A stretch of 64,000 nucleotides of DNA from Loripinus fragilis (GCA_964019695.1 CAXHUL010000220.1:94507-158506), one strand, 5' to 3'; positions 35,782 through 46,984 are shown, numbered from the stretch's first letter. The notes: generated from the sequence alone by a model not told the origin. Numbers and translations: made by a program.

Positions 35782-36957
35782 ATCTAGGTACCGTGTGATT
35801 CTATAAATAAATTGGGTTTACACGTCCTGAAAAAATACGTATAGAGTCTACTTATTTAAGAATTTCTTATCTATAGTTATGAATTTATCAATAATTTCGC
35901 CCCAGAAAACCACTGACAACACACAATTGGAAATATTTTCTTTGTAGAAATATTAATTAACAATTCTAAATTAGACCTTTAGACCAGCTGACGAGAGTGA
36001 AATTTAGGCACGGTCCGTGGGGAGAGCAGGTGTTGAACATCCGACATTTACACTGAAAAGACACCCCGTTATAGACGTTTTAAATACTCTTTTAATAAGA
36101 AAAGTCTACATTTGTTTTTACTTTACCCTTTGAAAAACGAAACATTTAATCAAAACGTTATTCATTGAAACAATAACTTTGATCACACCCCTCTTCTGAA
36201 GAGTCCATTTCAAAACCAATTACAATTATAGGCTAAGTAACCACTGTCTCATAAATGAACTAATATTAGTTACTTATGCATTAATAAGTAACGCCGTAGA
36301 AAAGACAAATTAAAGCATTATATAAATATCTGGTAATTTATAATTAGCATATTGGTTAGTATAAAATCATAGTAGCAGATTTTTGTAAAGTGATGAATTC
36401 TCCCATCTGGTTTGATACATTAGTTGAGTCTGTGGGATGGTACATTTAAGTACATACATGCGCGGATCTAGAAAGTTTTTTCAGAGGTGTGCCAATGTAG
36501 TTTATGAGGAGAGGGAGGATCCAAATACCACTATATTTGACCATTTAAACATGAGATTGTGAATATTTAATGGGCATTATACTGCAAGTTTTAAGATTTG
36601 AGTTTTGAAAGTTCAGGATGTTGGAAATTTTGAACTTTTATCCATGAGATCTGATTCTGCTGCATTTCATCTAAAGTGTTAATTCAACTTTCAAGAACAC
36701 AAAGGATTAATGCAGTTGAGCATAATATCCACAAACTGTGATATATTTAATGAATTGGCATTTATTTAACAAATTGTTAACCAATTTGGTTCACACTCTA
36801 AATTACATAGTATTGTTTTTGCATCAAATAGTTTCACCCGCAAGTTTCATTCATTTTGCATCTGAAGTGATGCACAAATCATAGCTCTGATTGGAAACCT
36901 GGCAGAGCACAACTATTTTGTGAAAGCCAATAATTGTTATTATTGTCCAAAAATTAC
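35782..36957. other. No gene recognised
   Basis: AT-rich. CATGCGCGGATCTAGAAAG near 36458 is a single end of the GCGGATCCAGAG family. A decayed hairpin-family trace may be present near 36600-36650. Confidence 0.45.
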
Positions 36958-37302
36958 CTGTGACTCTGCATGACTTCCCCTTGAAGTAGAAAGTGACAGG
37001 TCAGGAAACAGTTTTTGTGCTCTCTGTAGGTGGCAGACACACTGAAGCAATATTTATCTACTGTCTTAGCTCCACAGGCCAACACCCTTTGGTGTGAAGT
37101 ATTCACAGTCTGCCAGACATTGGGATTTTTCAAGCACCTCAGTTTTGTCATGAATAACAACACTGATTGTAATTTAGTTTCAAGTGTATATGAATTTAGA
37201 TTATTAGGAGGGCTTTTGAATATAAAGCAATTGATTGTTGATGGTGTGTCATCTGTGGTGTGTGTGACAATTTTCTCCACAGCCTGGTTCCCCCATGCAG
37301 GC
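36958..37302 (-). CDS. Possible coding exon, unknown product
   Basis: On the minus strand a frame of about 114 codons is open from an acceptor-like TTTGATTTCTTAAGAG to a good donor, CACAG|GTAATTTT (36958/36957). It contains the segments KIVTHTTDDTPSTINC, NPNVWQTVNTSHQRVLACGA and KYCFSVSATYREHKNCFLTC; the end vaguely recalls the last strands of a PTB/PID domain, but I do not claim that. The plus strand is also open here (37030-37371), begins after an acceptor-like GCTCTCTGTAG, and reads KQYLSTVLAPQANTLWCEVF; it has no donor and runs into repeat sequence. One of the two is probably a real or relict exon. I prefer the minus strand because both borders look spliced, with low certainty. Confidence 0.32.
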
Positions 37303-37371
37303 CTCTTAAGAAATCAAAACACAGTTTTCTTATTTCTTGACCAAAACATTATGTTGTGCACGCTTATATAG

Positions 37372-40300
37372 TGCCTGCCTGTCTACCAAGGCTATCTGTC
37401 TGCGTGTGTTTGTTTGTGTTCCGTGTTTTCCTTGCCTGCCTGCCTCTGTCACAGCCCATCCACCCTCCTATCTGTCCCTATTTTGTCTCTATCAGCCCTG
37501 ACTGCCCCTGTCCTGGTCACAAATTTGTTCCTCTTTGCTTATATGACTTGCAATGTTCAGGTATAACAATTTTATATATGCTTCAGCGTATCATAGACCA
37601 AGCTTTTTGTGAAAGCTTATACTTGTAAAGGCTTGACAGTTTTAAAAAGAAATGTTTTATAATAAAGAAATATATCTAGGCTCTCATTTATATAAGAATA
37701 TTAGTTCCAAAATCTCATGTATTATACAGCTTATCGGTTATTGTATCGCCACATGGTATGCAATGTCCCGGTCTCTCGCAAAGCTAACGGAGATTGGAAC
37801 CAGTTGGGGGCGTGGCATTACCCAAAAGCCAATTAATACTGTCTCTAATAATCATTATGAGTTGTATGCTCAAAAAGTAAAATTCGCCTTTTTCAGCAAT
37901 TTTGCATTAATCTGGTGACATGTGTTTCAATGATATGATGAAAGTCTATAGGGATTTTATTAGATTAGAAAGCTGTTACTTTTGATATACTTCTAGTTGT
38001 TTTTACCAAGAGTTAAGTACAATAACAGATTTTCCTAGGATACAAAGAATTTTGTCTACATGAAAGTCTATTAGAATGTCATTGAGTACAGGAATTATGA
38101 GGTTTTATAAGATTCCTTTTTAGCACTCCTACATGTAGTTATTTTTGATGGGAGGGGAAAGTAAACTTTTGAATGCATGGATAATCCTCTGCTTTTTTGT
38201 TGCTTTTACAACTAATCAATTCAATTCAAACATTATAAATAAAAATAAAGCAGATTTTTTAAGACGTATACATGTACTTGAACTGTTCCTCTCAATGAAA
38301 TGTTGGTTTTCAGGACTGGAATTCACAAAATGGATGTCAGAATAGCAAATACGGAAGACCCTGATCGGACTGCTTCCAGGGTCTGTGCTGTTTGCATCAA
38401 GGGTGTTTTGGCAGCCAATTTTATATACATTGTACTGACAGTGTTCGAAATTTTAGAACATTTACTGTAATATTGCATCCATTATCCTCTGTCATTTACA
38501 AATCCACCACAATAATCCGCAATTTAGGCATGAATTAAATAATTAAGATGCGCTTTTTCTTGCTTTCAAAGGGCTAGTCATTTCACCCAGAAATAATAAT
38601 AAATGAGCCAGTGCATGAGATTTCCAACAATGTGGCATGTGCGACCAGCAAAGCCTCAGACCAGCCTGCGCATACGCGCAGTCTGATCAGAGCCTTTGCT
38701 TGTCGCTTGAGTATTCTATGATTGTTAAGCTACTGACCGAGCGTCATTTGGAGTTTCTAAGCTTAAAAGGAGGCTGCACAGGCTCATCTGAGTCTACACT
38801 TGTCAAAATGTCAAATTGTTGGAAATCACGTGCACTGGCTCAAATAATATATTATAGTATTGGGATTGTTGAAGGACTGAAAGGGCCTTAATATTTTTAG
38901 GGCTTTCATCCATTATATTAGTATATACATGTATATGTTTTTTTCTTTAACAAAAAGATTGACATACACCACTTGTGTAAACAGTTTTGTATTGGGGTGA
39001 TAAATTACTGGATTTCTTTCATACTTTTGCTTATTCAGTTTGTTATGAACACTTCATCAGAGTGATTTGAGCTGACATTGTCAGTAGATGGTTAAAAGAT
39101 AGGATACAAGAACGAAAGATTTGTGAAAAATTCACTCACATTACCCCTGGCATTGAATACAGTCTGATCTCCCATAGATAATACAGGATGACATTACAGA
39201 ATTTGAGGAGAAAAAAGAATCTACCTGAAGATGAAAGTATTAAGATCTGAGAAGGCCAAACGATGTAGCATGATTCCGGACCAAAAAGGTTTTCATCAAA
39301 TTCTATGAAGATTGTAAGCCCAGATCTGAAAAGGCCATTATTGAACATCCATTAGAGTTCCTCTTTTTTTGTCAAAATCTACATGAAGCCTATTGAAAGC
39401 ACAGAAAAAGCCAAAAGAAATATCCCATTAGAGTTAGTTTTTCATCAAAATCACCTGAAGGAAGAAGGCCAACCAAATATCACATATAGTTCATTGGGAC
39501 CTGAAAGGAACAGCTGCAATTTAAGCAGCACTTGAAGGGAGACTGGTAACAACATTTTGGATGCACACTTTTGTTTGTAATTTTAACTCAGAAATCTCTC
39601 AAAGACATGAAATATAGTATTATCAAAGTGGTCTTTGTTGACACCTTATGTTTGACCAGCAGTTAGAACTAGGCAAACTTGGCACCTTCCATGACCACCT
39701 TTATCCAGTTATTGTCCACTTAGATTACCAAATAATCTCCCCAACCTTTACTTCAAAGGAAATCTTCTGCTCAATTTAAGATAATTCTAAATATCTTTGT
39801 CCCTTAATTCCCCAATGATCATAGATAATAAATCCATGCATATCAATTTCTTACTTAATATTTATCAGTAACCATTGAGTAATAACAATCAAACCATAAA
39901 TGTTCTTACAGATTGGCCTATTTATAGCTAGCTGCATTAACCCAGATCAGACTGATGTTTGGCACTTGGAACACACCTCACCAGTTAAACAAATTGAATT
40001 TGCTAAAGTTTTAGGATAAATTGAAACATTGTGTCCAAATATATATAAAGGGGCATATAAAATGCAGTATGTAAAACTGGCATAATACAGTTGGTTTTCA
40101 CACGGTATTGCTCCAGATACAAATGATTTGCACCAGGTCATGTGAAAAGGTACCTGTTACATAGGCAGTGAACTTATGGGTGGGTGTCTCACATTCTTTG
40201 CTAGCAGAATATCCTGTTCAACAATTATACCAAAATCTCATAAATTATAATATTTATCTAGTTGTCATATGGCAGCAGATTCACTGCTACGGTACCCAGC

Positions 40301-40440
40301 ATTACTTACAAAAAGTTTGTCTTTTGCTTCATTAGTTTTTGTCAATGAACAGATTTTTTTCAATTACTGAGCATCCATATTGTTGCTTAATCAAGATGGA
40401 CTTCATAGGTTTATAGATACACCAAAATAATGATAGCGTA
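37372..40440. other. Long stretch without a supported gene
   Basis: CTGC/CTGT-rich low complexity at 37375-37520, the CAAGCTTTTTGTGAAAGCTT module at 37598, GATCAG palindromic modules at 38345-38400, and a dispersed repeat at 38634-38708. ORFs here are short and have neither domains nor clear splice borders. Confidence 0.45.
38634..38708. repeat. Dispersed GATCAGA repeat, copy C
   Basis: GCATGTGCGACCAGCAAAGC, CTCAGACCAGCCTGCGCA and GCGCAGTCTGATCAGAGCC match the pattern of 17612-17735 and 20012-20115. A weaker relative lies near 54658. Confidence 0.6.
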
Positions 40441-40592
40441 AAATTGTAAATATTTTCTTATACCCATTATTTTGAGCATACTTTATAGGTGCTCTATATA
40501 ACCGTCCCAATGTACCCGGGGTACATTGGAGACGGTTATAAAGAGCACCCAAAACGTCCCACAACATATATTTTGGTTGAGAAATAAGAGTT
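40441..40592. mobile_element. Hairpin element, copy 9, with extended palindromic centre
   Basis: The outer motifs of the family are kept (TATTTTCTTATACCCAT, GGTGCTCTATATAACCGTC, GAGCACCCAAAACGTCC, TTTTGGTTGAGAAATAAGA), but the centre is replaced by CCAATGTACCCGGGGTACATTGG, itself a perfect palindrome around CCCGGG. The arms also carry matched TATAACCGTC/GACGGTTATA instead of AGAACCGTC. Confidence 0.85.
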
Positions 40593-41042
40593 ATTTTCCT
40601 AGTTAAGCACAATGAAAGCTTTGATATTAAAAGTGTACATATCCAATAAATTAATTATCTACAGGAGGAATAAGAAAATATCAATCAGGATGCTGGTCAA
40701 ATTAAACTTGTATGGGTCCAAAAAAGGTCCCCACTATAGTCAACAAGTACTGAAATGATCATTTTTCCTGTTTTAACTCACCATATTTGCATAATATTAC
40801 TTATTGTTATCTTGACAAGACAGGAGCAGTCATTAGCTCAGACCCATGTTGTTTTGGTCTAGATAATGATATATCTATTGACACAGTAAAGCCAATATTG
40901 TTTGTGGGTGTCTAGCAAATACCAGAATATCTAAACTTGGATGGCGACATAGCACTCCAGCTGTAGTTGTGTTTACCGAGATGAAGGGGTTAGTTTGATC
41001 ATGCACCGGAAGGTGTCGTGCGCTCTTGATTGATGAAGTCAT
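40593..41042. other. Nothing recognised
   Basis: AT-rich DNA between two hairpin-family copies, without a protein-like ORF. Confidence 0.4.
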
Positions 41043-41205
41043 AGCTCGAGATAAACACAAATTTTGAGCGTAAAATTGTGAATATTTTCTTACCCAGAAG
41101 TTTTAACATATGTTTTGGGTGCTCAAAAGAACTGTCTCAATGAGGCGGTTCTTTTGAGTACCCACAACGTATGTTTTGGTTGAGAAATAAGAAAATTAAT
41201 TTTCA
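41043..41205. mobile_element. Hairpin element, copy 10 (near full length)
   Basis: This copy shows the outer boundary well: AGATAAACACAAATTTTGAG and TTCTTACCCAGAAG on one side, GTATGTTTTGGTTGAGAAAT on the other. The core arms are AAGAACTGTCTCA and TGAGGCGGTTCTT, with two mismatches. Together with 44735 it suggests a full element of about 150-165 bp. Confidence 0.83.
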
Positions 41206-41404
41206 ATTAAAATCTCTCATCTATGGGCATGGAAGTCACAAGTCCTTTGTTTAAGAGACATTCTGTTGTGTCTGTGCTGCTGTTTGTGGCTACACTAAGG
41301 GCAATGTCTAGCCTGTCTGTATGTAAGGTAGTCAGATATTACATAACTTGTAGTGCATAAAACCACCGGCATCACGGGTTTGATCCAGTTGAAAATGCAG
41401 TATA

Positions 41405-41535
41405 ACCTCTGTCACAAGATCGTAGTCAAACCATGGTTGACCATGTTTGAATCATGGATGGCCATGGTCAAACATGGTTGACCATTGCCAGTACATGGCA
41501 CCATAGTCAGACCATAGTCGACATTGGTCAACCCA
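41405..41535. repeat. Degenerate CCATGGTTGACCATG repeat cluster
   Basis: CATGGTTGACCATG, CATGGATGGCCATGG, CATGGTTGACCATTG, ACCATAGTCGACATTGG follow each other in about 130 bp, a mix of direct and inverted short words built on CCATGG and GGTCAA. Confidence 0.75.
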
Positions 41536-41741
41536 CCTATATACTATAACCATTGTCAAATATGGTCACAAGAAATAGTTAGTCACCCGCTGGAATCAGG
41601 GTTTGCACTAGGATTTATTTTTCTTTCGCCACCATTTTCGCCAATCAGATTTTTTTGTGCCTTTTTCTTAAACTTAGAGCCAGATTTTTGGCCATTTTTC
41701 GCTAAAAAAGAGCCAGGTTTTTGGGCATTTATCTGAGACTG

Positions 41742-41936
41742 TCAAGAAAAGCACTTTGAACAGCGTGCGTTACGCTGTCTTGAGGAGAGAAGCAATCTTC
41801 GGTGTTGTCTTGCTACTGTCTGCATTTTGCGAAATGCTCGGATCCTTTCACATGCCTCAGGTAATGTCTGGTGGGTGATGCTGTCAGGTGAAAGAATGGC
41901 AGAGAGAACAACATGCAAATCTTTCCCCTTTCTCAT
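41742..41936 (-). CDS. Short protein-like ORF, unknown
   Basis: A 64-codon minus-strand frame from ATG at 41936 includes MRKGKDLHVVLSAILSPDS and ERIRAFRKMQTVARQHRRLL and ends ARCSKCFS. Composition is helical and basic, unlike the AT-rich noise ORFs nearby, but there are no splice signals that I can assign and no recognised domain. It may be a fragment of a mobile-element gene. The surrounding segment (about 41597-42424) is bounded by CAGGGTTTGCA and GGGCCCTG with TTTCTTTCGCCA on both sides. Confidence 0.22.
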   Translation of the reverse strand: MRKGKDLHVVLSAILSPDSITHQTLPEACERIRAFRKMQTVARQHRRLLLSSRQRNARCSKCFS

Positions 41937-43280
41937 TATGTTTGATGGAAAGTGAGCTTGAATTTAAGAATGTGACCCTTGATTTTTTTCTTCTCGCGGA
42001 CGGCGATGTAGCCGTCTTTTCAACATGATTTAGAGTCTGTGTTAAAAGTTACGGATTCAGAAAGCTAATGACTATTATTATTGACCACAATAAGCAAAGA
42101 TGTCATGGTGATGATGCAGTTTATTTCATGCACAGTATGACACCATGTATATTATGGTCTGTCATTCTGACCGTTACCGGTAGCAGTTGTTAAAAGTGCG
42201 TGCCGATCTCTAGCAGTGTGTGTCCAGGTTTGACTCGATCAGCTACCGAATTGTGTGGTCGATAATTAGGGTGTTAATTGACAATTAAGATATGTATTGA
42301 TGACCATTAAGCGACACGAGGCAATGATTTTAAGCCGGAGGAGACGCTCGGATGCCAGATAAAAATTTTCGCCTGCGATTTTTCTTTCGCCAATAGTTGT
42401 CGCCAAATTCAGCCTGGGCCCTGTCACCTGTTAAACTAACGGTACTGGGAGCCAACTCACGACAGTAAACATTGAAGTCATTATAGTGTATCTGTGACAA
42501 CAAAGGCTCATGATGTGGCTAAAATGTTCAAATCTTGAAATAAAATGACATCTGCGTGGACAAGCTTTAAGGTTTCTGATCAAGCAATCACAATTATTTT
42601 CCATTTAGCTTGAGCATTAATTATAATTTCACGAATTTTGCTTTTTATCTTTATTGTAAATGCAGATCAGTTTGCATCAATTGAAATTATCTGGTTTAAA
42701 GAAGGCGGTTTAAAGAATAGAATACACATAACCTGCAAAATTTAATGATCTAGCATATAAATTTATCCAGCAGAATAAAGGTGCAAGAATTGCACTTAGA
42801 TTAAATCTATATAATGCATGTATCAAATCATTTTCCACTCAACTGGCAGCTAATTGCAATTTTACCCCTTATCATAATGGTTTAACTTATCCCAAAGAGA
42901 TTATCTAAATGATAAATACCCCACCCACATTGCCTAGCCAGCTGCAGTCTGGTCCAACAATAGTTTGGCAATACAGATAATTGCCTTGGTCAGATTTTCT
43001 TTGATTTTATGGTCCATTATCAAGAGGTGCCCAGACAGTCTGCTACCTGCTGTGAAAATCTGTTTTCTCCCACTTTGTTGTAAAAAATGTTGTTTCAATT
43101 TTCAACATTTCTCTATATTTTATTCAGATTTTAGCTCTTTCCTTGCTAGTGGTACTTGTTGTCTTAGCTGATAAACTTTGCAGAGCAGACGACAGCAAAA
43201 CATGAAAAATTAGCCAGCACGCAGAGTAAATACATTCAGGGACTCCTTCCTGGGTCGCATAGTGCCACACCCATTCAATA
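41937..43280. other. Non-coding stretch
   Basis: It contains CGGACGGCGATGTAGCCGTC, a small GC hairpin, near 41998, and TTTTTCTTTCGCCAATAG at 42376, which repeats TTTTTCTTTCGCCACCAT at 41617. An acceptor-like TTTTATTCAG at 43128 opens only a short frame. Confidence 0.4.
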
Positions 43281-43560
43281 TTAAAGGGGAAAGCAACCCT
43301 AATGATAAGTATGTTTAATCAGAAAGAGCTCTATAAACCATGAATTTTGATACAAGTATCATCAAAATCGGTTGAAAAATGGGCAAGTTATGGGCATTTA
43401 AAGAATTCAATATGGCCAACTTTAGCCGCCATTTTGAATATTTAATTAGTTTTCAGAATTTATTGAACTGCTTAATTTTTAGTTATCACTACTATCACAT
43501 CATCTGTGTTTCAGAAGATACGAAGCTTTATACGTAAGGAAAATGTTTCATTAAAGATTC

Positions 43561-44009
43561 AGGGCTGTGGAAATACCATGTCCGACTTGTCCGACCTGGG
43601 CCCATTTCATTTAGGACAAGTTGAAAATTTCTGATTACTTGTCCTTGGACAAGTACAAATGTATTAAGTTAATACAATTCTGTATTTCATATTTGGATTA
43701 ATTATTAGAAACTCACATCTTGCAATGAAAACAGTGTGGATCCTGATCATCTGGCTTCTTTAGAAGCCAGCTGATCTAGATCTACACTGTTTACAAGAGG
43801 AGACAGCTGATCAGGATCCATACTGTTTACAAGAGTTGATATATATCTGGTTTCGTACAGTTTTTTTTTAAAGAATAAATCGTTTAAGCACTGTAATGTA
43901 TAAGCTAATTTGTTCTTTCGGACAAGTAAAATTTTCTTTTGACAAGCACATTTTGGCTTTTTACTTGTCCCAGGACAAGTATAAAATTTTATTATTTCCA
44001 CACCCCTGG
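43561..44009. mobile_element. Nested inverted-repeat element (ACTTGTCC family)
   Basis: The left end reads AGGGCTGTGGAAATACCATG, the right end TTTATTATTTCCACACCCCT. Inner words TTACTTGTCCTTGGACAAGT and TTACTTGTCCCAGGACAAGT lie in mirrored positions, each itself palindromic. It sits wholly inside 43281-44249. Confidence 0.8.
43730..43815. repeat. Innermost nested hairpin with GATCAGGATCC modules
   Basis: CAGTGTGGATCCTGATCA and TGATCTAGATCTACACTG form a hairpin across TCTGGCTTCTTTAGAAGCCA, and CAGCTGATCAGGATCCATAC repeats one arm downstream. It belongs to the GGATCC/GATCAG palindromic module scattered through the window and lies inside the element at 43561. Confidence 0.75.
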
Positions 44010-44734
44010 GATTAATACAAATAATCCATTGGTTTGTCTTTTATTTTGATTACGCATATTCAATTAGGCTGAGTGATGTCACTAAGCCTACAATATGGCC
44101 GCTTCCATTACAGTCCATTTGCAAATATTCAAATGCCCACAACTTCCACATTTTTCGACCGATTTAGATGAAACTGGTATCAAAAATCATGGTTTATTAA
44201 TATCTTTCATCTACAACATAGATATCATCAGGGTTGCCGTCCCCTTTAAACTTAAGTTTTTCTGATACCCAACATGACCTTGGGATTTTAAATCTCAACT
44301 CATCAGTCAATCGAACCCATAATGAAAAATAAAATGTCATCTATTGGATTGTTAAAGAAGGTTAAATGATCCATCCAGATGCCTGGAGGTTTTTCGCTTT
44401 TGTTGGTGTTAAATTATGACACTGAGCAGCTATGGTCATTGTAAACTATAACCAATTGACCCCAGTTTATTTTATTGTTAAAAAGGTCAGTTTTAAATTT
44501 TATTGAACAGGAGATTTCTGTGGCTTCAACATTAAAAATTGTCCTTTGTATCAAGTGAAAACATTTCCTGTTCATTTTAAAAAAAACGTTTTTGAATTGA
44601 TAAGAAGTCTATCAATATATACCTTGTACTGTAGGTAGCGAAAACAAAGGTGCTGATCAGCAGTCATTTTCGTAGTCTGATCAGCATCATTTTTTTGTTC
44701 ATACAGGCCTTTAGTTATATATAAGAGTGGACAC

Positions 44735-45010
44735 CAGAAAATTAGTTTTCTTATTTCTCAACCAAAACACATGTTGTGGGTACTCAAAAGAATAGTCTCA
44801 ATGAGACGGTTCTTTTGAGCACCCAAAACATATGTTAAAACTGATGGATAAGAAAATATTTACAATTTTACGCTCAAAATTTTTGTTTATCTAAACCTAT
44901 GTCATAAGTTGTGGTACTCAAAAGAATTCTCATGATCAATTATTCTTTCAAGCATTTAAACTGATGGGCAAGAAAATATTTACAATTTTACGCTGAAATA
45001 ATTTGCTTAT
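44735..45010. mobile_element. Hairpin element, copy 11, followed by a decayed second unit
   Basis: The first unit (44735-44885) has AACCAAAACACATGTTGTGG, core AAGAATAGTCTCA / TGAGACGGTTCTTTTGAG and the outer TTTACAATTTTACGCTC. From 44890 a second, shorter unit repeats TTGTGGTACTCAAAAGAA, TTTAAACTGATGGGCAAG and TTTACAATTTTACGCTG, with a central deletion. Confidence 0.83.
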
Positions 45011-45224
45011 CTGGACCTATGTGTTTTCATGATCTAGTCCATTATTGAGGTAAAATATGGCGCCAGTATAGGGATCAGTCTCCATCCCATGTTTGTGACA
45101 ATGAATGGGTATCAGTGTTAGATTTCTTAACTAAACTGTCACTTATTTATCTTTGATAATCTCAATATTTTTGTTTGACCCTAGCTATAGTTGGCTACAT
45201 GATCCTTCAATTCTACCTGTGTCA

Positions 45225-45655
45225 TACTGTAAATACGGAAATTTTCACGACGGTTTTATTTTCACGAAACTTTTTTCTAGCGAGAAGTTTTGTGAATATA
45301 AAACCCACGCGAAATGGCTAGGGAGCGCAGTGGCTCAGTGCTAGAGTGCTTGACTCAAGACCGAAGGGCCGCGGGTTCGAGCCTCACCGATGTCACTGTG
45401 TTGTGGTCCTTGAGCAAGACACATTTATCCTAGCTTAGTACTGGTTCAACCCAGGAAGACCCGTCCCTTTATAACTGAAAAATTGTTGATGGGACGTAAC
45501 GAAAGAATCAAATCCAACAAACAAACGCGAAATGGCTAAATCACAGTTTACTGATGTAGGTAAATAGTGTTCTTCAGTTGTGAATTTTTAGCATGGCAAA
45601 GTGTCTTTTAATGCTATTTGCGAAAATAAAATGATCACGAAAACTTTCGAATTTG
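45225..45655. mobile_element. Inverted-repeat element (TACTGTAAATnCGG family), split by a SINE
   Basis: The left part TACTGTAAATACGGAAATTT and TTATTTTCACGAAAC matches the family copy at 59516-59733. The right part after 45538 ends GCGAAAATAAAATGATCACG and AAAACTTTCGAATTTGC. The SINE at 45321-45524 interrupts it and duplicates 14 bp of it, so the inverted-repeat element was there first. Confidence 0.8.
45321..45524 (+). mobile_element. tRNA-derived SINE inserted in the 45225 element, 14-bp target duplication
   Basis: Same family as 25198-25394: TGGCTCAGTGCTAGAG (A-box region), GGGTTCGAGCCTCACC (B-box region), GTGGTCCTTGAGCAAGACAC, TACTGGTTCAACCCAGGAAG and a tail CAAATCCAACAAACAA. ACGCGAAATGGCTA is present at 45307-45320 and again at 45525-45538. 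The direct repeats are perfect, so the insertion is fairly young. Confidence 0.94.
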
Positions 45656-45787
45656 CACACTTAGTCATGGTTCATGTGAGTTATTGTTGATAGAACAGGC
45701 TGCCTCAATCCATAAAAGGAATTCACACCAGCTATAGGGTCAAGTTTTGTTTTCACACTTTATCATAAGTTTAAGTGGCGCGTCCAC

Positions 45788-45845
45788 TCTAGTGTCTTAA
45801 GGCTCGATCAGCCAAGTCTAGTGTCTTAAGGCTCGATCAGCCAAG
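45788..45845. repeat. Exact tandem duplication of a 29-bp unit
   Basis: The unit TCTAGTGTCTTAAGGCTCGA + TCAGCCAAG occurs twice in direct succession without change and starts a third time for three bases. Confidence 0.93.
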
Positions 45846-45939
45846 TCTGCACATTTGAACAGACTTTCTTAGCGTCTGTTTCTTGAAAATGGGATAAAGA
45901 CCAAAATCTCATGTGCTGGCACATATAGACGGAGGGGTT

Positions 45940-46095
45940 GCGGGTTCGAACCAGTCACTGACGTCAGTCACATTACTGCATTGTGTTCTTGAGCAAGACA
46001 CATTAATCCTTGCATAGTACTGGTTCAACCGTAGAATTAAGACCTGCATGTTCCAACATAACTGAAAAATTGTTGATTGGGACCTAAAAAATCAA
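45940..46095 (+). mobile_element. 5'-truncated, diverged SINE copy
   Basis: Retains GCGGGTTCGAACCAGTCAC (B-box region), GTGTTCTTGAGCAAGACACA, TAGTACTGGTTCAACC, AACTGAAAAATTGTTGATT and an AAATCAAATCAG tail. The A-box half is missing and I see no target duplication. It lies about 400 bp from the intact copy in the same orientation. Confidence 0.8.
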
Positions 46096-46800
46096 ATCAG
46101 ACAAAAGCTGGGGCATATAAGTTTGTATTTTCATCATATTTTGTAACTTCCAGCAAATCCCAGCAGAGCTGATTGCAATATTCTTATTTATACTCAGCGT
46201 CAATGAAAAGTTACCAGTATCAAAATTTCAATATTTCGGAAAAATATAATACAGCTCCTTGGCTACTGTTACGTTCATGTTTTTGGTCATTGAAAAGCTG
46301 GTTTGGAGAGATAAAACAGTTACCCGAGCCCTGGAACTATGGTGCACGTGATGCACGTGCATTTTATGTTTTTTGCAGTTTTTAAGAATTTAAAATCATC
46401 ATTTTCAGAAGACAACATGCCAGGACATGCCCAAGACATTTGCATTGAAAACGCCACTAAAATGGTTAAGGTTATCTCATTAAACGCAAAAAATGAGGAT
46501 CAAACTTTAAGGTAGCACCAAAACTTTGCATTTTCCTATACAATGCAATGGCAACTACAGGGGTCCATCAAGAAATGATTATAATGCATTCGGATGTGAC
46601 GGATACCGTTTTCCATAGTGGTGATGCATGGGACTCTATGCCATAAAATTGAGTGTTGAAGTATCCGCCGTTTTTCGTTTAGAATGGACCAAATATTGTC
46701 CTATGTTAAGTGTATGTGATTTACTGGTAACTTTTCACTGACGTTGAGTATATTTGTGCACTCTATACTTAATTATAATCATGCCATGAAGAACATTTCA
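46096..46800. other. Nothing firmly recognised
   Basis: An acceptor-like CATCATTTTCAG at about 46408 followed by a short open frame to AAAATG|GTTAAG could be an exon, but the peptide is short and without a family. I do not call it. Confidence 0.35.
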
Positions 46801-46804
46801 TGGT

Positions 46805-46975
46805 CCACATCTTGGGTTGGGCCCACTGACTGTCTAATGCTTAGTTGGGTCCATGGACTGTATGATACTTTTCTTGGGCTGGGCCAACTGACTGTCTGAA
46901 GCTTTTCTTGCGCTGTGCCCACTGACTCTCCTATGCTTTTCTTGGGATTGGCCAACGATGGCTCAACAAGATGCT
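46805..46975. repeat. Degenerate tandem repeat, about 37-40-bp unit
   Basis: About four units share CTTTTCTTGGGCTGGGCC, CACTGACTGTCT and ATGCTT with substitutions. The 81-codon minus-strand ORF across it is a product of the repeat. Confidence 0.8.
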
Positions 46976-46984
46976 TCATTTGGC

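Larger units (their letters stand above)
43281..44249. mobile_element. TTAA-flanked TIR element, 969 bp, hosting nested elements
   Basis: The left end reads TTAAAGGGGAAAGCAACCCT, the right end AGGGTTGCCGTCCCCTTTAA. Inverted similarity continues for roughly 200 bp (AACCATGAATTTTGATAC / GTATCAAAAATCATGGTTTA; CAATATGGCC / ACAATATGGCCGC). TTAA at both ends fits the target duplication of piggyBac-type transposons, but it could also be part of the TIR itself. The interior is occupied by the elements at 43561 and 43730. There is no transposase. Confidence 0.83.

Noticed and set aside
46370..46470. Possible exon between CATCATTTTCAG and AAAATG|GTTAAG
   Set aside because: Too short, no family resemblance, and the donor is weak.
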